A DNA stretch of 64,000 nt from Dipteronia dyeriana (lineage: Eukaryota > Streptophyta > Magnoliopsida > Sapindales > Sapindaceae): the NCBI GenBank assembly GCA_032871835.1, contig CM065297.1:28963598-29027597 (forward strand), given 5' to 3'. A program made the position numbers and the translations under genes. Under the pieces are notes generated by a model. That model did no database searches. It saw only the letters and a list, made by a program, of their open reading frames with translations, and was not told the DNA's origin. This document shows, in pieces, positions 59,898 through 64,000 of the stretch. Each line of letters opens with the position of its first letter. The stretch's first letter is position 1.

Positions 59898-60600
59898 TGT
59901 TGGAACCCCGTTCACCTGTTACGCGGCGGAACTAGGTTTTAAAATTTTTTAGACAGATCAAAATTGATCTGGAACAAGTGAACTTGGGATCTTAATTTTT
60001 TCGGAACTAATATATACAAAATTATTACAATAATAAAATATATGTATATATACAGGAATTTGAAATCAATATCTAGAAGAATATTAAGAAGCTTACCAAC
60101 GTTTGGAGGCTCCTTCATTTTACGATATGGTCCTGTCTGAACCACTCGATCTTCATCGCTATGTCTCAAAACTGGTAACTGCGTGTAGGCGTGTCACGGT
60201 ATCAGGAAATTGAATGGAGAATATAGAGAAAAGACTTGAAGAAATTCTTTCTTTTTTAGAGAGAAAACTACGTAGAACACTTCTAGTAGATAAAAGCAAA
60301 AATATTATATATATATATATATAAAAATATAAATAAACTTGATCTCTCTAGCTTTAATGCACACACTAAAATTGCATCTTACGCAAATTCAATTCACTGA
60401 TATGTGTTTGTTTTTCCTTTTTTTTATCAGGTGAGTTTTCAACGCAGCCCCTATTTGCATCACATGTAAATTTTCTCTCTCATTGCACGTTTGTTGTTTC
60501 TCCTTTTATTATTGATTCATGCACCTATGTGTTTGTATCGTATACAAACAATGTTATATGTACATTGTTTTTTTTTATATAAAACATATATATCTTATAT

Positions 60601-60669
<69 letters not shown>

Positions 60670-61420
60670 ATAAAACTAATCAATTTCAATCTTTCAAGAT
60701 ATCTCATATCTTTAAAGATAATAATCAATTTGTTTTGAATTCAAACTCTTTAAATTCAAAATTAAATATCTAATTTAATAAAAATAAAATAATCAAATTA
60801 TCTTATCTTTAAAAATTAAATATCAATTAACACCCTCCAACTAATGATTAATGACACAATTAAATAATCTAATTATTTAATTAATATAATCATCATAATT
60901 CATTAATTAAATAATCTTATTATTCAATTAATTTCTGAATGAATACGTGTCACTTTCGTAACACAATTAATAGGACAATCCAATTAATTAACCGTGACCC
61001 TTGTTACCTAAATCAATCGGGTCAGCAAGCAGACCTAATGGACCCACAGTATTTTGAGTTCCAATAATCATCGGAATCATTAATTAAACTATTTAATTAA
61101 TATTCCTTGATTATTAACTCCAGTGTTATTTTACTAAAAACCCGAAGCTGCATTCTCTCAACTGTAGACGCTTTTACACAGACCGATACAACTTTGTGTC
61201 ATTCGATATAGCTATTACATATGGTGTGATCCTCCACTGTAGTTCATAATTAGAACTGGGTCATAATGTCCGTTATACTCCTCTAATTACATATATCCTA
61301 TAAGTACCGTTGATTCTCTAATGGACAATAAATCTTATTTTCTCACAGAATTAGGAGAGCGCTCATATTTTCCAAGTCCCGAATCAATCCTTAAAGGAAC
61401 TACTATCTATTTCTCACAAG
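59898..61420 (-). repeat. Truncated copia LTR nested in the solo LTR
   Basis: Starts TGTTGGAACCCCGTTCACCT and follows the 28838 and 36078 LTRs until CTATTTCTCACAAG, about 70% of the LTR, then stops. The missing end and the missing part of the host LTR suggest one deletion spanning both. Confidence 0.85.
60605..60667. repeat. TA microsatellite
   Basis: About 31 uninterrupted TA dinucleotides within the nested copia LTR; the other LTR copies have only short TA runs here, so this is a local expansion. Confidence 0.9.
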
Positions 61421-62537
61421 ATAAGTAATAATGCATGCAAGTGTGTGTGTGTGTGTGTGTAACTAAATCTCTTTAATTAAGAGTAGAGTCAAGTTAACTA
61501 CATTCTTTGAAGCACTTAATATTCATGATAAGGTCCAATTGCATTGATGATAAGACATCTTTAAACCTAAGCTACTCTTACAATTTGAAACCATATTGTG
61601 GTTTTGTCAACGAAATAAGCATATCATAAAGTGAGACACTTACAGGTTGATATGGATCCCAATATTGTCTAACTCCTCCCAACTAGCGATAGGGCCTCTT
61701 GGAATCCACCACCCAGAGTGGTGGCTATTTATGATGCTATTTTGAGTTAAGGGGTGACTCTCCCTCTTCACCTTTTTATCGTGTGCTTCTTAGGAGAGGC
61801 TCAGTTGGCGCTTATACAGCTTGCTCCGAATAGCTATCGGATACTGATGTGTCTGTGGCACACCTGATAGGGACTAGGCTTGCCACCCCCTACTCATCAC
61901 GAGAACAAGCATCTGTATACGCTTCGACAATATGGTCAATCTGGTACATACTTTTTATTATCTATCTCTCCAGGCCATAGGATTCCCGTAGGAGTTAGGT
62001 CAAGAAGGGCATCGAGGTTGCCACCGATGAGAGGATGAAAGCCTTTATTCAATGCTTCTCTTCCTCAAACAAATATTTGAAGCACAACTGGTTATTTGCC
62101 AAATGTGGTTGGGGTTAGAAAGTCATTGCTAAGCCGATAAGACGTTTGGTGAGGTGCAGGGTTCCTCGATATTTAACTACTCCCGAGTCTTGGGTCAGAA
62201 TACCCCACCCCCCCACCCCCATCTTTGGGAGATGATGATATGATCAATCTATCCCAAGCAATTGTTCGCTCTTTAGAAAAGAGGGGGAAGCCTTACCTTT
62301 TTGATGAGAATAAAATGGCATGGACTAGGCATTTCCCTATTCCACTAAGCGTAAATGTTGTGAGTGTCCTCCATAATTTTTACTATCTTTACATGTTCTG
62401 GGTACCTTTTCTTCTAGCTTTTCTTACTTTAGTGTTTGATGCTGATGTGGTCTGTGATGCTCATGCTTGTAGGGTGAAAGCTGTTACGGAGGCCAGCCAG
62501 AAAGATACCGTCAGCCATTAGGCGAATGGGTTTGTAC

Positions 62538-63495
62538 TGATATGAACCTCACCAAAAACAGTGAGACCCGGAACCAATATATGGTAACGAAGGATCGTTT
62601 TCTAATTTCAAGTTTGTAAACAAAAACATTAGCATACCGTGATTATCTATAAAGAGATAAGAACCAACGGTATCAAAAAGTTGTAGACGCCACACTCAAG
62701 AAGTAGTGAGAATTGTGAGTGATAAGTCTGGGATTGAACAACACAAGGTAGATCCTTTAATAAGTTCACAAGTTCTATGAAGAACCAAAAGAGAAAATTC
62801 TCTCAATTTTATTTAAATTCAAGTATAGTCTACCGAAAATTACATCAATTGGTCCCTTTTATACTAAATTATCTAAGTCCTTAAAATGGAATGAATATTT
62901 GAAAATTAATGCCTTACAATCATGAAAATAAATGCAAATAAATTTAGGAAATAACTAAAGACTAAAAACTAGCAACTAGTTGATTTGTCCTTTATTTGGA
63001 AAGTTGAATTTGAGAAACAAATCAGCCATTTATTATAGTAAACAAATCAACTCTTTATTTGGGAAAATAAATAAAATATAGAATATGCTGAAATAGGAAA
63101 TATGCTAAAATTGGATTCTCCTCCAACCATACGTCTCCTAAAATGTAAGAAATATGTTGAAATTCGGACTCCTCAGCTCAAATCTTCATGCAAAAAAATA
63201 GATGGCTAGATCTGGGCCTGTTATGATCTGTTACGGAGGATGCAGTCTTCATAACATTCGTAGGGCTCGTCTTGGACTTTCCGAAAACATATTATATTAG
63301 ATTATTTGACCTTATATGGCCTCTATAGAGGCCTACAAAGTTCAGTCCGGATTTGGTCTTCATGTGGGCTGAATTAGGACTTTAGCAACTCAAAATCAGC
63401 ACATCATTAAATGCTTCTTTGATCCGTTTGTCCCCTTTGTAATTGGTCCAACTGGAATATGCAATGGATCCTTTGGTGATGCTTCTTAATTCTCA
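62538..63495 (-). repeat. 3' LTR of a probable chromovirus (Ty3/gypsy)
   Basis: TG/CA ends on + (TGATATGAACCTC to CTTAATTCTCA), 958 bp. On - a TATAAAAGGG box lies near 62855-62865. It is preceded on - by GAGAAGGGGAATGA, a purine-rich tract. The second LTR would lie to the right of the window. Confidence 0.6.
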
Positions 63496-63545
63496 TCATT
63501 CCCCTTCTCTTCAAAAGGATTCGTCATCGAATCTTCACCATAATG
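63486..63545 (-). pseudogene. C-terminal tail of chromovirus pol
   Basis: On - the text reads EDSMTNPFEEKGNDEN then stop, matching the well-conserved end of chromovirus polyproteins (D-S-R-T-N-P-F-E-E-G type), whose codons overlap the polypurine tract and the LTR start. Upstream on - the expected chromodomain is not recognisable; the sequence is instead AG-rich and low-complexity. Confidence 0.55.
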
Positions 63546-64000
63546 TTTTTGAAAGCTTGCGACACTTCATCAAAGCCATGTAAAAGAGAAACAACAACAC
63601 TAGGCTAGGAAGGGCTAATTCCATTAGTACTAAAACAAGCCTCTTTAATAATTGGCTGATTTAAAAACAAAGCCTTTTTGATCTCACTTTCTCTTGCATA
63701 AAAGCTGATTTGTTTTCTCTTTCTTTTTTTTCTCATCACCATCTTTTTCTTTTTAACCCTTTTTTTTCTTTTTTTGTCTCTCTTTCTTTTGAACTCTCAC
63801 TCTTTTTTTACATCTCTCTCTTTTTTTAACCTCACTTGATATTTAAACACTTGTTTTTGGGATAAAGGTATAAGAGTGATTGACTTTTTATTTAGTGCAA
63901 AGGAGTATCTATTGGTATACTGGTATACCCATCATGCGTCACATGCCTATCAAACTGTCATGGTCTCCCCAAAAGGATATGACCCACATTCATTGGTACC
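63546..64000 (-). other. Low-complexity interior next to the chromovirus tail
   Basis: CT-rich on + (TTTTTCTTTTT, CTCTCTTTCTTTT), with no recognisable domain on either strand. It runs out of the window. Confidence 0.35.

Larger units (their letters stand above)
59212..61644. mobile_element. SIRE-type solo LTR carrying a nested copia LTR fragment
   Basis: Begins TGAATATAAATAATTAATCT and ends GACACTTACA. The outer parts (59212-59897 and 61421-61644) align with the SIRE-like LTR at 44060-45917: AATAGGTTTTAA, ATCTAGGTTGACC, TGTGGTTTTGTCAACGAAAT. Flanks GGTTT and GGTTG point to a 5-bp duplication with one change. About 840 bp present in the other LTR (44770-45600) are missing where the nested fragment sits. 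Confidence 0.75.
58849..62521 (+). pseudogene. Second antisense extra ORF of a Tat-like gypsy fragment, split
   Basis: Homologous to 47735-51065 but on +. The first block 58849-59211 has MARTKSVGTHLRAHVPKF, CFYDYEPNVVGTRELRKYM and GRF, then stops at an LTR insertion. It resumes at 61645 with VDMDPNIV and continues through RASWNPPPRVVAIYDAIL, LYTLRQYGQSGTYF, NLSQAIVRSLEKR and PYLFDENKM, with stops and frame changes. The open frame begins at a TTG codon, so the true start is unclear. It ends shortly before the chromovirus LTR at 62538. Confidence 0.65.

Noticed and set aside
60519..60773. Open frames of alternating Tyr-Ile on both strands
   Set aside because: They are translations of the TA microsatellite at 60605-60667.

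Overview
The window looks like nuclear DNA of a flowering plant, probably a eudicot. It is AT-rich and dominated by nested plant transposable elements: Mutator-like DNA transposons carrying a SUMO-protease-type gene, Ty1/copia and Ty3/gypsy LTR retrotransposons, hAT-type and Mutator-type MITEs, and TA microsatellites. I find one convincing host gene, a single-exon gene at 20792-21640. It encodes a basic, Ser/Pro-rich protein of unknown function and has a plausible TATA box and poly(A) signal. No tRNA, rRNA or CRISPR array was recognised.

Layout, left to right. 1-235 is a 21-bp-period array, probably the remains of a Mutator-like element (MULE). A small MITE lies at 693-893. A complete LTR retrotransposon without coding capacity occupies 1319-8955 (about 870-bp LTRs, matching ATATG target duplication). 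A short MULE-like element without genes lies at 9145-10075. A full-length MULE (MULE-1, about 10243-19285) holds two convergent genes, now pseudogenes: on + a DUF1985/Ulp1-type cysteine protease gene (11788-15208), on - a MULE transposase (15370-18077). The host gene and its intergenic DNA fill 19290-25660, with a hAT-type MITE at 24429-24773.

A second MULE (MULE-2, 25668-42531) has the same gene order. It is split by a 9.4-kb Ty1/copia element (28838-38251, target duplication GACCC), carries a 524-bp tandem duplication in its transposase, and is cut off on the right by a gypsy-type LTR fragment. 42532-52598 is a nest of retrotransposon parts: the same gypsy-type family in both orientations, a SIRE-like copia 3' part, and a 2.27-kb LTR-like insertion (duplication ATAAG) inside an antisense extra ORF. 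52620-57360 is a heavily decayed copia element on the - strand with leader repeats and a nested MITE. 57400-62537 is another antisense-ORF gypsy fragment, split by a SIRE-type solo LTR that itself contains a copia LTR fragment. 62538 to the end is the 3' part of a probable chromovirus.

The most unusual signal is a set of degenerate arrays tied to the MULEs (1-235, about 9390-9560, 10700-11750, 18180-18870, 26100-26785). All share a core of C-G-A-G followed by a T-tract. All repeat every 20-21 bp, and part of the MULE-2 array repeats at exactly 21 bp, two turns of B-DNA. In MULE-1 they sit inside predicted 5' introns of both convergent genes; in MULE-2 inside the predicted 5' intron of the protease gene. 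Phased T-tracts at this spacing should bend DNA and could present protein-binding sites on one face of the helix.
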